This document shows positions 8,052-17,818 of a stretch of DNA of 32,296 nucleotides, one piece after another; position 1 is the stretch's first letter, and every line of letters begins with the position of its first letter. The position numbers and the translations under genes are program-made. Source of the stretch: Phycisphaerales bacterium (GTDB lineage Bacteria; Planctomycetota; Phycisphaerae; Phycisphaerales; UBA1924); contig JAEPOJ010000008.1 in NCBI GenBank assembly GCA_017642965.1, forward strand, positions 73,869 through 106,164, given 5' to 3'. The notes beneath the pieces were generated by a model that was not told the origin of the DNA, searched no databases, and saw only the letters and a program-made list of their open reading frames with translations.

Positions 8052-9665
8052 ATGAGCAGCAAACAGATCATGTTCGAGGACAAAGCACTCCTCGAGATGA
8101 AAAAGGGCGTGGACAAGATCGCCGACGCCGTCAAGTGCACGATGGGGCCCGCGGGTCGTCATGTCGTCATCGAGAAGTCCTACGGCGGTCCCCACGTGAC
8201 CAAGGACGGCGTCTCCGTCGCCAAGGAAATCGAGCTGCCCGAGCAGTTCGAGTCCATGGGCGCCAAGATGCTCTACCAGGTCGCCAAGAAGACCGGCGAC
8301 AAGGCGGGCGACGGGACAACCACCGCGACCGTCCTCGCGCAGGCCATCTTCAACGAAGGCCTCAAGGTTGTCGCAGCCGGTGCGAACCCCGTGCATGTCC
8401 AGCGCGGCATCAACAAGGCGGCGCATGTCGCTGCCGAGGCCATCGACGACATCGCGGTGCCCTGCAAGGGCAAGGCCGACTACAAGAAGGTCGCCACCGT
8501 CTCCTCGAACCACAACGCCGAGATCGGCGAGCTCATCGCGGAAGCGATCTCCAAGGTCGGCGCTGAGGGCGTCGTCGAGGTCGAAGACGGCAAGAGCGCC
8601 GAGACGACCTTGGATTACGTCGAGGGCATGCAGTTCGACAAGGGCTACCTCTCGCCGTACTTCATGACCGATCCCAAGACGGGCGAGTGCGTCATCGAGG
8701 ACGCGCTGATCCTCATCCACGAGAAGAAGATCAGCAACCTCGCGGACCTGCTCCCGCTGCTCAACAAGGTCGCGACAGCCAGCAAGCCGCTGCTGATCAT
8801 CGCGGAAGATGTCGAGAACGAGGCCCTCGCGGCGCTCGTCGTCAACCGCCTCCGCGGCATGCTCAACATCGCGGCCGTCAAGGCACCCGGGTTCGGTGAT
8901 CGCCGCAAGGCCATGCTCCAGGACATCGCGGTCCTCACCAAGGGCACGTACTTCTCCGAAGACCTCGGCCGCTCACTCGAGAGCATCGAGATCAACGAGT
9001 TGGGCAAGGCGCAGCGGATCGTGATCAACAAGGACTCGACCACGATCGTCAAGGGTGCGGGCAAGAAGGCCGACATCCAGGCGCGTGCGGACCAGATCAT
9101 GGCCCAGCACGAGAAGTCCACCTCCGAGTACGATCGCGAGAAGCTCATGGAGCGTCACGCGAAGCTCACCGGCGGCGTCGCGATCATTTCGGTTGGCGGT
9201 GCATCCGAGACCGAGATGAAGGCCACCAAGGACCTCGTCGACGACGCGCTGCACGCGACCCGCGCCGCAGCGAAGGAAGGCTATGTCGCCGGTGGCGGCG
9301 TGGCGTTCCTGCGTGCGATCGACGCGGTCGAGAAGGGCGCGAAGAAGGCCAAGGGCGACGAGAAGTTCGGCTTCGAGATCCTCAGCCGCGCACTGACCGC
9401 CCCGGCCTACCAGATCGCGACCAACGCGGGCTATGACGGCGACCTCGCCGTGGACACCGTGCGTGAGGAAGAAGGCAACTTCGGCCTCAACGCCGCGACC
9501 GGTGACTACACCGACCTCGTCAAGGCGGGCATCATCGATCCGGCGCTGGTCGCCAAGAGCGCGATCGTCAACGCCGCGTCCGTGTCGGGGCTCATGCTCA
9601 CGACCGATGTGATGCTGACGGACCTGAAGGAAGACACCGAGCCGGTTGTGGGCGCGGTGAGCTGA
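8052..9665 (+). CDS. groEL2: Chaperonin GroEL, copy 2, no GGM tail
   Basis: A second complete chaperonin subunit of 537 residues. D52 (TKDG) and D87 (GDGTTTAT) are conserved, as is [10 protein letters not shown] with the catalytic aspartate and [12 protein letters not shown]. It differs from copy 1 throughout (for example [17 protein letters not shown] against [17 protein letters not shown]), lacks the insertion seen near residue 430 of copy 1, and ends in [13 protein letters not shown] instead of a GGM tail. The start has AAAGGAG eight bases upstream. The two copies are therefore old, diverged paralogues rather than a recent duplication, and probably have different clients. In bacteria with several GroELs, copies without the GGM tail often have specialised roles; that assignment here is inference. 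Confidence 0.96.
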   Translation: MSSKQIMFEDKALLEMKKGVDKIADAVKCTMGPAGRHVVIEKSYGGPHVTKDGVSVAKEIELPEQFESMGAKMLYQVAKKTGDKAGDGTTTATVLAQAIFNEGLKVVAAGANPVHVQRGINKAAHVAAEAIDDIAVPCKGKADYKKVATVSSNHNAEIGELIAEAISKVGAEGVVEVEDGKSAETTLDYVEGMQFDKGYLSPYFMTDPKTGECVIEDALILIHEKKISNLADLLPLLNKVATASKPLLIIAEDVENEALAALVVNRLRGMLNIAAVKAPGFGDRRKAMLQDIAVLTKGTYFSEDLGRSLESIEINELGKAQRIVINKDSTTIVKGAGKKADIQARADQIMAQHEKSTSEYDREKLMERHAKLTGGVAIISVGGASETEMKATKDLVDDALHATRAAAKEGYVAGGGVAFLRAIDAVEKGAKKAKGDEKFGFEILSRALTAPAYQIATNAGYDGDLAVDTVREEEGNFGLNAATGDYTDLVKAGIIDPALVAKSAIVNAASVSGLMLTTDVMLTDLKEDTEPVVGAVS

Positions 9666-9679
9666 TTGAAGAACACATG

Positions 9680-9713
9680 CCCCTCATCGGAAACGGTGGG
9701 GGGTGGTTTATCG
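9680..9713 (+). terminator. Hairpin after groEL2, possible weak terminator
   Basis: The arms CCCCTCATCG (9680-9689) and CGGTGGGGGG (9694-9703) can form a 10-pair stem with two G-U pairs, capped by a GAAA tetraloop. The following bases are TGGTTTATCG, so the T-run is short. It could end or attenuate the groES-groEL2 transcript before the DUF2158 gene. Confidence 0.5.
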
Positions 9714-9749
9714 TCAGTAATAGTGCTGACAAAAACAACGGAGGCTCGT

Positions 9750-11119
<1,370 letters not shown>

Positions 11120-11145
11120 CTCAAGATATGAAGTGAGTGTTGATC

Positions 11146-11814
11146 ATGAACGAAACACACGAACACATCGAAGATACGCAGAACGAGAACGCCGAATCCG
11201 TCGAGCAGACCGAGTCGGATCAGCAGGCCCGTCAGGAAGCCGAGGAGCACGCTGCCCGGATGGAGTCCATCCGTCAGCTCGCGATGGCGGGCGAGCTTGA
11301 AACCTCCGCGGAGAACGAGGAGATCGTCGAGGCGTTGGTCGACACCATGCGACTGAGAGACGATCTGCAGGGACGTCTGCTGCGAATGGCGGCTGACCAC
11401 CAGAACTTCCAGCGCCGGGCAACCGGCAACGAGCAGGAAGCCCGCACCAGCGCCACCCAGGGCGTCGTGCAGTCGCTCATCCCGCTGCTGGACACGTTCG
11501 AAATGGCCCTGACGCAGGACCCCGACAAGGTCTCCGCCCAGACCGTGCTCGACGGCGTGAAGATGCTCCGCGACGAGTTCATGCGCCTGCTGGGCAACTA
11601 CGGCGTCTCCCCGATCAACCCGCAGGTGGGCGACGAGTTCAACCCGGCCGAGCACGCCGCGATGATGCAGCAGGCGGCCGAGGGCATCGAACCCGGGCAC
11701 ATCTCGATGAGCATGGGCATCGGCTTCAAGCTCGGCGAGCGTGTCGTCCGCCCGGCCAAGGTCGCGGTGGTCCCCCAGCCCGAGGAAAGCTCGGGCGAAG
11801 GCGAGGAGGGCTGA
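11146..11814 (+). CDS. grpE: Nucleotide exchange factor GrpE
   Basis: GrpE releases ADP from DnaK. The 222-residue protein has an acidic, Glu/Gln-rich N-terminus and a long helix (about 60-110, including LRMAADHQNFQRRA). The usual C-terminal beta domain contains GVSPINPQVGDEFNPAEHAAM and the ending HISMSMGIGFKLGERVVRPAKVAV, which matches the family pattern 'GY...GRVLRPAKVxV'. ATG 11146 is chosen; an in-frame GTG at 11137 would add three residues. The order dnaJ-grpE without dnaK is less common than hrcA-grpE-dnaK-dnaJ. The next gene starts four bases after its stop. Confidence 0.95.
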   Translation: MNETHEHIEDTQNENAESVEQTESDQQARQEAEEHAARMESIRQLAMAGELETSAENEEIVEALVDTMRLRDDLQGRLLRMAADHQNFQRRATGNEQEARTSATQGVVQSLIPLLDTFEMALTQDPDKVSAQTVLDGVKMLRDEFMRLLGNYGVSPINPQVGDEFNPAEHAAMMQQAAEGIEPGHISMSMGIGFKLGERVVRPAKVAVVPQPEESSGEGEEG

Positions 11815-11817
11815 GCG

Positions 11818-12156
11818 GTGCCGACCTACGACTACAAATGCAACGCCTGCGACCACCGATTCGAGCTCTTCCAGTCGATGAGCGAGGGTGTGAAGAAGAA
11901 GTGCCCCGAGTGCGGCAAGCTCAAGCTCGAGCGCCTCATCGGCACCGGCTCCGCCCTGATCTTCAAGGGCTCGGGCTTCTACGAGACCGACTACCGCTCA
12001 AAGGACTACGCCAAGGCCAAGGAGGCGGACTCCAAGGCCGCGATGGATTCCACCAAGAGCAACGACAGCAAGGCCAAGAAGTCTGACGAGGCGAAGCCCA
12101 AGAAGAGCGAGAAGACAGAGTCCAAGCCGAAGGCCAAATCCACGAGCGACGCATGA
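11818..12156 (+). CDS. FmdB-family zinc ribbon protein with lysine-rich tail
   Basis: The protein has 112 residues. The N-terminal 45 form the FmdB/putative regulatory zinc ribbon: PTYDYKCNACDHRFE, then CPECG, with C8, C11, C29 and C32 as metal ligands. A conserved FKGSGFYETDYR follows. The rest is a low-complexity Lys/Ser/Glu/Ala tail, likely disordered. The start is GTG, four bases after the grpE stop, and the 3' end overlaps acpS by ATGA. The family's function is not established. Its place behind grpE suggests only co-expression. Confidence 0.88.
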   Translation: MPTYDYKCNACDHRFELFQSMSEGVKKKCPECGKLKLERLIGTGSALIFKGSGFYETDYRSKDYAKAKEADSKAAMDSTKSNDSKAKKSDEAKPKKSEKTESKPKAKSTSDA

Positions 12157-12542
12157 TCATCGGGCACGGCGTGGACATCGTCGAGACATCCCGCATCGAG
12201 CAGCTCCTCGGCGATCACCCCGAGCGATTCCTCGAACGCGTCTTCACGCCGGGCGAGCAGCAGGACAGCAGATCCTCCAAGCGCCAGCACGAGCACCTGG
12301 CTGCCCGCTTCGCCGCCAAGGAAGCGGCCCTCAAGGCGCTCGGCACCGGCTGGTCCCAGGGGATCGGGTGGACGGACATCGAGGTTGTCCGGGCAGACAA
12401 CGGCAAGCCCTCACTCAGCATCACAGGTCGAGCCGCTGAGATCGCTGCCGGGCTGGGCATCCAGCGCTGGCACGTGTCTCTGTCGCATATCCAGCAGTGC
12501 GCCATCGCGTCCGTGATCGCGGAAGGAGCAGAGCCAGCATGA
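12153..12542 (+). CDS. acpS: Holo-[acyl-carrier-protein] synthase
   Basis: AcpS moves the 4'-phosphopantetheine arm from CoA to the serine of acyl carrier protein, activating it for fatty acid synthesis. The 129 residues show the family landmarks: GHGVDIVE with the metal-binding D8, FTPGEQ, and ARFAAKEAALKALGTG with E57 as the second metal ligand. They also show SLSITGRA and the closing WHVSLSHIQQCAIASVIAE. The start overlaps the preceding gene's stop as ATGA, and the end overlaps the next gene in the same way, so it is in the middle of a coupled operon. Confidence 0.95.
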   Translation: MIIGHGVDIVETSRIEQLLGDHPERFLERVFTPGEQQDSRSSKRQHEHLAARFAAKEAALKALGTGWSQGIGWTDIEVVRADNGKPSLSITGRAAEIAAGLGIQRWHVSLSHIQQCAIASVIAEGAEPA

Positions 12543-13492
12543 TCCTCCCCAAGGTCCTCATGACGGACGTCGTCCGCAGCTCCCAGCAGGGCGACTCGCA
12601 CGGCGGCGCCTACCTCATCAACCTCCAGTCCGGCGAGTTTGAGCAAGTGCTCGACTGGAACCGCGTGGATATCAACTGGGAAGGACGCGGGCAGGGGCGC
12701 GGGCTGCGTGGGATCTGCTATATCGGCGTAGAGGTCTTCATCGCTGCCTCCGACGAGCTTTTCGTGTTCGACAAGGCGTTCAATATCCAGCGATCGTTCC
12801 GCTGTGATTACCTGCACCATTGCCACGAGATCTGCTACGACGGGCACCGCTACATCTACCTGAGCGCGACGAGCTTCGATTCCGTGCTGCGTTTCGATAC
12901 GCACGAGGAGCGGTTCGATCGTGGGTGGTGGATGCGCCCGTTCAAGGTCACTAAGGGCGGCCGCACTGGATATGAACTCCGGTCAACGGTCTTTGATCCA
13001 AACGGTTCTGAGGGCCCGCCCGAGGGCGATCACCTGCACATTAATAATGTATGCTACACCAACGGTGTGTGCATGTTCTCCGGCTTGGCGATGAACATGC
13101 TCGCATCGATCATCGATGATCAGGTCCGCCCGTACGCGATGATCCCGCCGACCACGCACAACTGCCAACCGCTCGAGCAGGGCATCCTGATGAACTCGAC
13201 CGGGCAGGACGCCGTCGTGCTCGCGGATCGTAACGGACGGGTCCAGAAGAAGTTTGAGTACCCGAGATACGACCCCAGCGAACTCAAGAACACGGACATC
13301 CCGGGTGATTACGCGCGCCAGGCGTTCGGGCGGGGATTGTGCTTCGACGAGCAGAAGAAGCTCATCATTGCCGGTTCATCTCCGGGCACCGTCAGCGCTT
13401 TCGATCTCCGACGCGGCGAGTTGCTCACGAGTGTTCAGGTCACGAACGATCTCCGCAATGCGCCCCACGGTCTCGAACTCTGGCCGTTCTAG
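12539..13492 (+). CDS. Beta-propeller-like protein of unknown function
   Basis: The product has 317 residues and no signal peptide. Repeated strand pairs of the kind 'GICYIGVEVFIAASDELFVFD', 'GHRYIYLSATSFDSVLRFD' and 'AVVLADRNGRVQKKFEYP' point to a beta-propeller. Several histidine/cysteine-rich loops are present (DYLHHCHEICYDG, GDHLHINNVCY, TTHNCQPLEQG), which could bind metal. The pattern is loosely like TIGR03032/DUF4915 proteins, but I cannot confirm the family. The ATG at 12539 overlaps the acpS stop (ATGA), and GGAAGGAG lies ten bases upstream. It closes the dnaJ-grpE-fmdB-acpS run; a promoter for the next gene follows. Confidence 0.65.
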   Translation: MILPKVLMTDVVRSSQQGDSHGGAYLINLQSGEFEQVLDWNRVDINWEGRGQGRGLRGICYIGVEVFIAASDELFVFDKAFNIQRSFRCDYLHHCHEICYDGHRYIYLSATSFDSVLRFDTHEERFDRGWWMRPFKVTKGGRTGYELRSTVFDPNGSEGPPEGDHLHINNVCYTNGVCMFSGLAMNMLASIIDDQVRPYAMIPPTTHNCQPLEQGILMNSTGQDAVVLADRNGRVQKKFEYPRYDPSELKNTDIPGDYARQAFGRGLCFDEQKKLIIAGSSPGTVSAFDLRRGELLTSVQVTNDLRNAPHGLELWPF

Positions 13493-13501
13493 CGCAGGCA
13501 G

Positions 13502-13549
13502 TTGCGTCCCATGCCATATTAGTATATACTATCTTCGTTCACACGGAGG
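13502..13549 (+). promoter_or_regulatory. Candidate promoter with palindromic -10 region
   Basis: TTGCGT (13502-13507) and TATACT (13525-13530) are 17 bases apart, a plausible sigma-70-type pair. The -10 box lies inside a perfect 12-base palindrome, TAGTATATACTA (13520-13531), in an unusually AT-rich patch. A strong ribosome site GGAGG (13545-13549) follows. The palindrome might be a repressor site covering the -10 box; this is inference. Confidence 0.55.
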
Positions 13550-13558
13550 GCAATGTCC

Positions 13559-15070
13559 ATGTCGATCAATCCGCTGCTCGTATCGCTGCGTTCCAACCTC
13601 TCGATCGCGCTGACATCGAGCTTCCTGCGTCGTCCCAACCGCGAGATCATCGTCGATGATCGCCGTTCGTATCGCGGCAAGGAGTTGCTCGTCGCAGGCA
13701 TGCACATCGCGGATCTGATCGAGTCGAGATCGAGTTCCCAGACCATCGGGCTGCTCATCCCAACGTCCGGCGCGATGGGGATCGCTGCGTACGGCACATG
13801 GCTCGCCGGGCGGACCGCGGTGCCGCTGAACTATCTCCTCGATGAACCTACACTCAACTACGTTGTGCAGGACTGTGGTTGCGACCTGCTTCTCGCGTCC
13901 CGGAAGCTCGTGGAGCACCTGGGGTTTGTGCCAAAGTGCGGCAAGATCGTGTATCTCGAAGATCTGGACTTCCGCAAAGCGCCGTCCCCGCGCACCCCAA
14001 GGGCGACTCCGCCGAGCGAACTTGCGGTGGTGCTCTACACCTCGGGAACATCCGGCAAGCCCAAGGGGGTCATGCTGACCCACAAGAATCTGCTGAGCAA
14101 CGCGATCCAGATGCACGAGCACGTTGGGGTCCGAGCTGATGATGTCTTCCTCGGCGTACTCCCTCAGTTCCACAGCTTCGGGCTCACGGCGCTCACGCTC
14201 GTCCCGATGCTGTTCGGCTGCAAGGTGGTGTATTCTGCGCGGTTCGTGCCCAAGAAGATTGTTGAGCTGATGCAAAAGCACCGCCCTTCGATCTATGTCG
14301 CAATCCCGTCGATGTACAACGCGCTGATGACTGTCAAATCCGCGGTGCCTGAGGATTTCAGCTCGCTGCGACTCGCGATCAGTGGCGGCGAGCCGCTGCC
14401 GGCGGATGTCAGAACGCGATTCCGCGAGAAGTTCGATATCCCCATCGTTGAGGGGTATGGGCTCACCGAGACCGCGCCGGTCACGCACGTACTGCTCCCC
14501 GAAGATGACCGCGCCGGGACGGTAGGCCGCCCTGTTCCTCGCTTGGAACAGATCGTGGTTGACCCAGCGACGGATCAGATCCTGCCACCGAACACCGACG
14601 GCGAGCTCCGCATGCGGGGCCCAAACATCATGCGCGGCTACCTGGGTCTCCACGAGGAGTCATCGAATGCGTTTGATGATCGCGGCTTTTTCCGAACGGG
14701 CGATATGGCGCAGATCGATGAGGATGGTTTCCTCCGCATCACCGGGCGGATCAAGGAGATGATGATCGTGGGAGGCGAGAATGTCTTCCCCCGCGAGATC
14801 GAGGAGGTCCTCAACGCCCACCCGAGTGTCCACGATTCTGGGGTCATCGGGCTCCAGGACCCCATGCGAGGGGAGGTGCCGATCGCGTTTGTCGAGCCAG
14901 CCGAGGACCAGCAACCAGACCCTGAAGAGCTTGTTCGCTGGTGTCGCGACAACCTCCCCGGATACAAGGTCCCTCGGCGTGTGGTCGTGATCGGAGCATT
15001 GCCCAGAAACCCGACCGGAAAGATCATGCGCCGCTTGCTCAGGCCCGAACTCGACAAGATCGAGGCCTAG
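13559..15070 (+). CDS. AMP-dependent acyl-CoA/acyl-acid ligase
   Basis: This is an adenylate-forming enzyme of 503 residues that activates a carboxylic acid, probably a fatty acid, as acyl-AMP and then thioester. The motifs are all present: the P-loop [11 protein letters not shown] (160-170), the adenine-binding EGYGLTET (298-305), the [13 protein letters not shown] hinge region, and the C-terminal catalytic lysine in NPTGKIMRR (K488). Length and motif spacing fit the FadD/long-chain group, but the true substrate is not readable. Two in-frame ATGs exist. The first, at 13553, is only three bases after GGAGGG; the second, at 13559, has normal nine-base spacing and is preferred. It has its own promoter and follows a cluster containing acpS. 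Confidence 0.88.
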   Translation: MSINPLLVSLRSNLSIALTSSFLRRPNREIIVDDRRSYRGKELLVAGMHIADLIESRSSSQTIGLLIPTSGAMGIAAYGTWLAGRTAVPLNYLLDEPTLNYVVQDCGCDLLLASRKLVEHLGFVPKCGKIVYLEDLDFRKAPSPRTPRATPPSELAVVLYTSGTSGKPKGVMLTHKNLLSNAIQMHEHVGVRADDVFLGVLPQFHSFGLTALTLVPMLFGCKVVYSARFVPKKIVELMQKHRPSIYVAIPSMYNALMTVKSAVPEDFSSLRLAISGGEPLPADVRTRFREKFDIPIVEGYGLTETAPVTHVLLPEDDRAGTVGRPVPRLEQIVVDPATDQILPPNTDGELRMRGPNIMRGYLGLHEESSNAFDDRGFFRTGDMAQIDEDGFLRITGRIKEMMIVGGENVFPREIEEVLNAHPSVHDSGVIGLQDPMRGEVPIAFVEPAEDQQPDPEELVRWCRDNLPGYKVPRRVVVIGALPRNPTGKIMRRLLRPELDKIEA

Positions 15071-15129
15071 AGTCTCAACCCATTTCAGGGCAACCCTCTC
15101 CCCCAAATCCCCGCACGGAGCGAAACACA

Positions 15130-15774
15130 GTGGAACTGTACATCGACACCGCGAACCTCGACGAAATCAAAGAAGCACACGACCTTGGCATCCTCGACGG
15201 CGTGACGACCAACCCGTCGCTGATCGCCAAAGAGGGGATCGATTACGGAAAACGCCTCGAAGAGATCTGCGGGGTGGTTTCCGGCCCCGTCTCCGCAGAA
15301 GTCATCGCGACGGAGTACGAGGCGATGCTCTCTGAGGGCAAGGATCGCGCCAAGATCGCACCGCAGATCGTGGTCAAGCTCCCGACCACCGTGGACGGAG
15401 TCAAGGCGTGCAAGGCGCTCAGCGACGAGGGCATCAAGACCAACATGACGCTGTGTTTCCAATCGATGCAGGCGATGATGGTCGCCAAGGCCGGGGCGTT
15501 CCTCGTGTCGCCCTTCATCGGGCGTCTGGACGACATCTCGCAGGACGGCACCGAACTGATCTCGCAGATCCGCACGATCTACGACAACTACGGGTTCGAA
15601 ACCAAGATCCTCGCGGCCTCGATCCGCCACCCCAAGCACATGCTCGAGTGTGCACTAATTGGCGCAGATGTTGCGACGGTTCCGCTCAAGGTGATCAAGC
15701 AGCTCATGCAGCACCCGTTGACCGATAAAGGGCTCGAGCAGTTCCTCGCGGACTACCAGAAGGCATTCGGTTGA
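15130..15774 (+). CDS. tal: Transaldolase (TalC/FSA-like small class)
   Basis: This enzyme of the pentose phosphate pathway transfers a dihydroxyacetone unit between sugar phosphates. The 214-residue length is that of the short transaldolase class, which also contains fructose-6-phosphate aldolase. The Schiff-base lysine is K83 in [21 protein letters not shown] marks the N-terminal phosphate-site region, and [10 protein letters not shown] plus [11 protein letters not shown] favour the transaldolase branch over the aldolase branch. The start is GTG at 15130, with ACGGAG nine bases upstream; the frame upstream of it only reflects the overlap with the ligase gene. A strong terminator follows. 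Confidence 0.92.
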   Translation: MELYIDTANLDEIKEAHDLGILDGVTTNPSLIAKEGIDYGKRLEEICGVVSGPVSAEVIATEYEAMLSEGKDRAKIAPQIVVKLPTTVDGVKACKALSDEGIKTNMTLCFQSMQAMMVAKAGAFLVSPFIGRLDDISQDGTELISQIRTIYDNYGFETKILAASIRHPKHMLECALIGADVATVPLKVIKQLMQHPLTDKGLEQFLADYQKAFG

Positions 15775-15801
15775 GTTGATCGCGTTTTAGCAGTTCAGCA
15801 G

Positions 15802-15823
15802 CCGCCCGGTTGGGCGGTTTTTT
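15802..15823 (+). terminator. Rho-independent terminator of the transaldolase gene
   Basis: CCGCCC (15802-15807) and GGGCGG (15812-15817) form a perfect six-pair GC stem with a four-base loop, followed at once by six T. The T-run touches the stop codon of the convergent RidA-family gene. Confidence 0.9.
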
Positions 15824-16293
15824 CATGCCACTTCGAAGATGAACTCGATCTCGACGGGCACATTGAGTGGCAAAGCGCTGACCCCAACGGCCGCACGGGC
15901 GTGCTGCCCAACATCCTTGCCGAACACCTCGACGAGCAGGTCCGAGCACCCATTGGCGATTTTAGGCTGGTCCCCGAAGCCCGGCTCGCTCGCGACGAAC
16001 ACGCCGACCTTCACGACACGAGTGACCGCGGAGAGGTCCCCGATTTCGGCCTTGAGGCACGCGAGCGCGTTGAGGGTGCATTGGCGGGCGCACGCCATCG
16101 CGGACTCGAGTGAGGTCGCCGTCGGCACACTGCCTTTGGCCAGAAGTTCCCCGTTCGCGACCGGTATCTGACCTGAGATAAAAATCTGGTTTCCTGATCG
16201 TCGGGTCGGCACGTAGGACGCGACCGGCTTAGGGGCATCGGGCAGCGTGATGCCCATATCAGCGAGTGTGGATTCTGGATGAGTTGCTGCCAT
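15823..16293 (-). CDS. RidA/YjgF family protein (UK114-like subgroup 1)
   Basis: The protein has 156 residues. Members of the RidA superfamily form trimers; the best-studied ones hydrolyse reactive enamines and imines. This one belongs to the longer subgroup with an extended N-terminus (LPDAPKPVASYVPTRRSGNQIFISGQIP) and the typical ALNALACLKAEIGDL... GFGDQPKIANGCSDLLVEVFG ... HARAAVGVSALPLNVPVEIE pattern split across residues 75-150. The substrate-anchoring arginine is R133. Function within this subgroup is less certain. The ATG at 16293 has GGAG six bases upstream; the open frame continues to 16404 without family similarity. It is divergent from the prepilin gene. Confidence 0.9.
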   Translation of the reverse strand: MAATHPESTLADMGITLPDAPKPVASYVPTRRSGNQIFISGQIPVANGELLAKGSVPTATSLESAMACARQCTLNALACLKAEIGDLSAVTRVVKVGVFVASEPGFGDQPKIANGCSDLLVEVFGKDVGQHARAAVGVSALPLNVPVEIEFIFEVA

Positions 16294-16376
16294 TGGGGGC
16301 TCCAATGTAAAAATAGGGGACTTTCGCCGGTTTTCGCTCAGGATGGAACTCTCTCGGTTGCTGGGCGAATAGTGAG

Positions 16377-16556
16377 ATGATATGCTTGGACTGCAAACAG
16401 GCACTGGTGTGCAGGTTCGGCAAAGACGAGATATACGTCCTTATTGGGCCCTCGATTGAGGATAACCCGTTTCCGATTGATTCCTGCCGAATCAAACACG
16501 CCGACAACTCGGCCTACGAGCTCACGGGGCAAAGCGTGAGCGGTGTGTGTTCTTGA
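16377..16556 (+). CDS. Possible 59-residue ORF upstream of the prepilin gene
   Basis: ATG 16377 opens a 59-codon frame ending with TGA 16554-16556. The product starts MICLDCKQALVC (a CxxC pair plus a third Cys) and has no recognised relatives. By hand count the codon positions are about 51, 41 and 69% GC, the uneven pattern expected of coding DNA in this genome. There is no good ribosome site, the 3' part overlaps two RNA hairpins, and minus-strand frames are also open here. It may be a leader peptide or an accident. Confidence 0.3.
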   Translation: MICLDCKQALVCRFGKDEIYVLIGPSIEDNPFPIDSCRIKHADNSAYELTGQSVSGVCS

Positions 16557-16631
16557 CGATTTGGTGCTGTGGGACAAACAGCGTCGTCAGGAACGAAAAG
16601 GCAACCGCCGATCGATTGGTCATCGGTCGGC
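16520..16631 (+). promoter_or_regulatory. Structured RNA leader before the prepilin gene
   Basis: Three consecutive hairpins can be drawn. H1: GCTCACG (16520-16526) with CGTGAGC (16535-16541). H2: GTTCTTGACGA (16549-16559) with TCGTCAGGAAC (16584-16594), 11 pairs with one G-U, containing an inner stem GCTGT (16566-16570) with ACAGC (16578-16582). H3: GCCGATCGAT (16607-16616) with ATCGGTCGGC (16622-16631), 10 pairs with one G-U. The H1 and H2 loops are similar (GGGCAAAG, GGGACAA). None is followed by a T-run. The ribosome site of the prepilin gene starts eight bases after H3. This looks like a cis-regulatory RNA; it does not match a riboswitch core I know. Confidence 0.5.
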
Positions 16632-16653
16632 AATGGTTAAAGGAGTCAATCCA

Positions 16654-17706
16654 ATGAAGACCAATCGTAAGAATGCGTTTACGCTCATCGAGCTGCTGGT
16701 GGTCATCGCGATCATCGCGCTGCTCATCGGCATCCTCCTACCCGCTCTGGGCAAGGCACGTCAGCGTGCAAACTCGCTGAAGGACGCTACCCAGCTCCGC
16801 TCGCTGATGCAGGGCCTGGTCGTGTTCGCGGGCAACAACCGCGACTTCTACCCGCTGCCCAGCCGTGTCGACAAGAACGACAAGACCATTGATGGTTCGG
16901 CGCTCAACAACAGCCAGGAGAAGAACACCACCGGCAACATCTTCTCGATCCTGATTTCGCAGGGTATCGTCGAAACCGGTATCTGCTACAGCCCGATCGA
17001 GCTTGGCAACTTCGAAGAGTACGAGCTGTACCAGTTCGAGAACCCCGTTGGCGGTATCCCGCCATCGGGCTCAAGCCTCTCCGAAGCGCTCTGGGACCCG
17101 AACTTCAAGGCGACCCCCCTTGATCCGGGTTACAACAACGGTACCGAAGGCACGCCCGGTAACGAGCTTCCGGGCTGGGCCACCCTCCCCGGCGGCTTCA
17201 GCTACGTCCACACGCCCCCGTTCGCGTTCCGTCGCCCCCAGTGGGAGAACACCTTTGACGCGCTCGAGCCCGCGCTCGCCAACCGCGGCCCGGTCTACGA
17301 GCTCGGCTCAGGTGGCGACGACGCCAACTGGGAACTCTATGACGACATGGGTAGCGGCGGTGGTGACTCGCCACTCGGTGTGAACTCCGTCACGCTCGCG
17401 ATGAACGGCAACCGTACTGAGTGGGCCGGTAACATCGGCTTCAACGATGCGCACGTCGACTTCTTCAACCGCCCCGATCCCGAGTCGGTCATCTGGACCT
17501 TTACTGAACTCGAAGACGAGTTCAAGACCCAGCCCGACAACATCTTCGTGAACGAGGACGATCAGGACCGCGAGCCCGTGACCGATCCGGTTGCTGGCGA
17601 CACGGTTCTGCTCAGCGGCGATGAGAACAATCGCAACGCGTTCCTGCGTTCGTACTACCGCGTCGAGGTTGGTGCTGACACCAACATCTACCCGTACTAC
17701 GACTAA
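16654..17706 (+). CDS. Prepilin-type (type II secretion-like) protein with long C-terminal domain
   Basis: The protein has 350 residues. The class-III signal is basic (MKTNRKNA) and is followed by FTLIELLVVIAIIALL; prepilin peptidase would cut after A8, and E13 is the conserved Glu5 of the mature pilin. Alanine at -1 in place of glycine is tolerated in the family. The large exported part is acidic and rich in Asn/Gly/Pro, with FNDAHVDFF near the end, as in the many planctomycete proteins that carry this N-terminus. The ATG at 16654 has AGGAG eight bases upstream. It stands alone between a structured leader and a strong terminator, so it is probably a single-gene transcript that is highly expressed. 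The pseudopilus or surface role is inferred. Confidence 0.88.
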   Translation: MKTNRKNAFTLIELLVVIAIIALLIGILLPALGKARQRANSLKDATQLRSLMQGLVVFAGNNRDFYPLPSRVDKNDKTIDGSALNNSQEKNTTGNIFSILISQGIVETGICYSPIELGNFEEYELYQFENPVGGIPPSGSSLSEALWDPNFKATPLDPGYNNGTEGTPGNELPGWATLPGGFSYVHTPPFAFRRPQWENTFDALEPALANRGPVYELGSGGDDANWELYDDMGSGGGDSPLGVNSVTLAMNGNRTEWAGNIGFNDAHVDFFNRPDPESVIWTFTELEDEFKTQPDNIFVNEDDQDREPVTDPVAGDTVLLSGDENNRNAFLRSYYRVEVGADTNIYPYYD

Positions 17707-17736
17707 ATCGCAAACGCGTCGTGATTTCGTAATCAG

Positions 17737-17770
17737 CAGCCCGCGACATGTGTCGCGGGCTGTTCTTTTT
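17737..17770 (+). terminator. Strong rho-independent terminator after the prepilin gene
   Basis: CAGCCCGCGACA (17737-17748) and TGTCGCGGGCTG (17751-17762) are perfect 12-base inverted repeats separated by two bases, followed by TTCTTTTT. Sterically the innermost pairs open into a small loop. It ends the prepilin transcript. Confidence 0.92.
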
Positions 17771-17818
17771 GGCGCTAGCGCGGTGGCGATGCCTGGGATC
17801 GGCTAGTGTACTTCCGCG

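Noticed and set aside
9714..9731. GTCAG/CTGAC dyad upstream of the DUF2158 gene as a second CIRCE site (TAGTGCTGA resembles the right arm).
   Set aside because: The nine bases at the required left-arm position do not resemble TTAGCACTC. It is noted only as a possible operator in the DUF2158 entry.
16520..16631. c-di-GMP (GEMM) riboswitch upstream of the prepilin gene, suggested by GGGCAAAG and GGGACAAA.
   Set aside because: The order of conserved blocks, the second-stem sequence and the tetraloop receptor region do not fit the known consensus. It is kept only as an unassigned structured leader.
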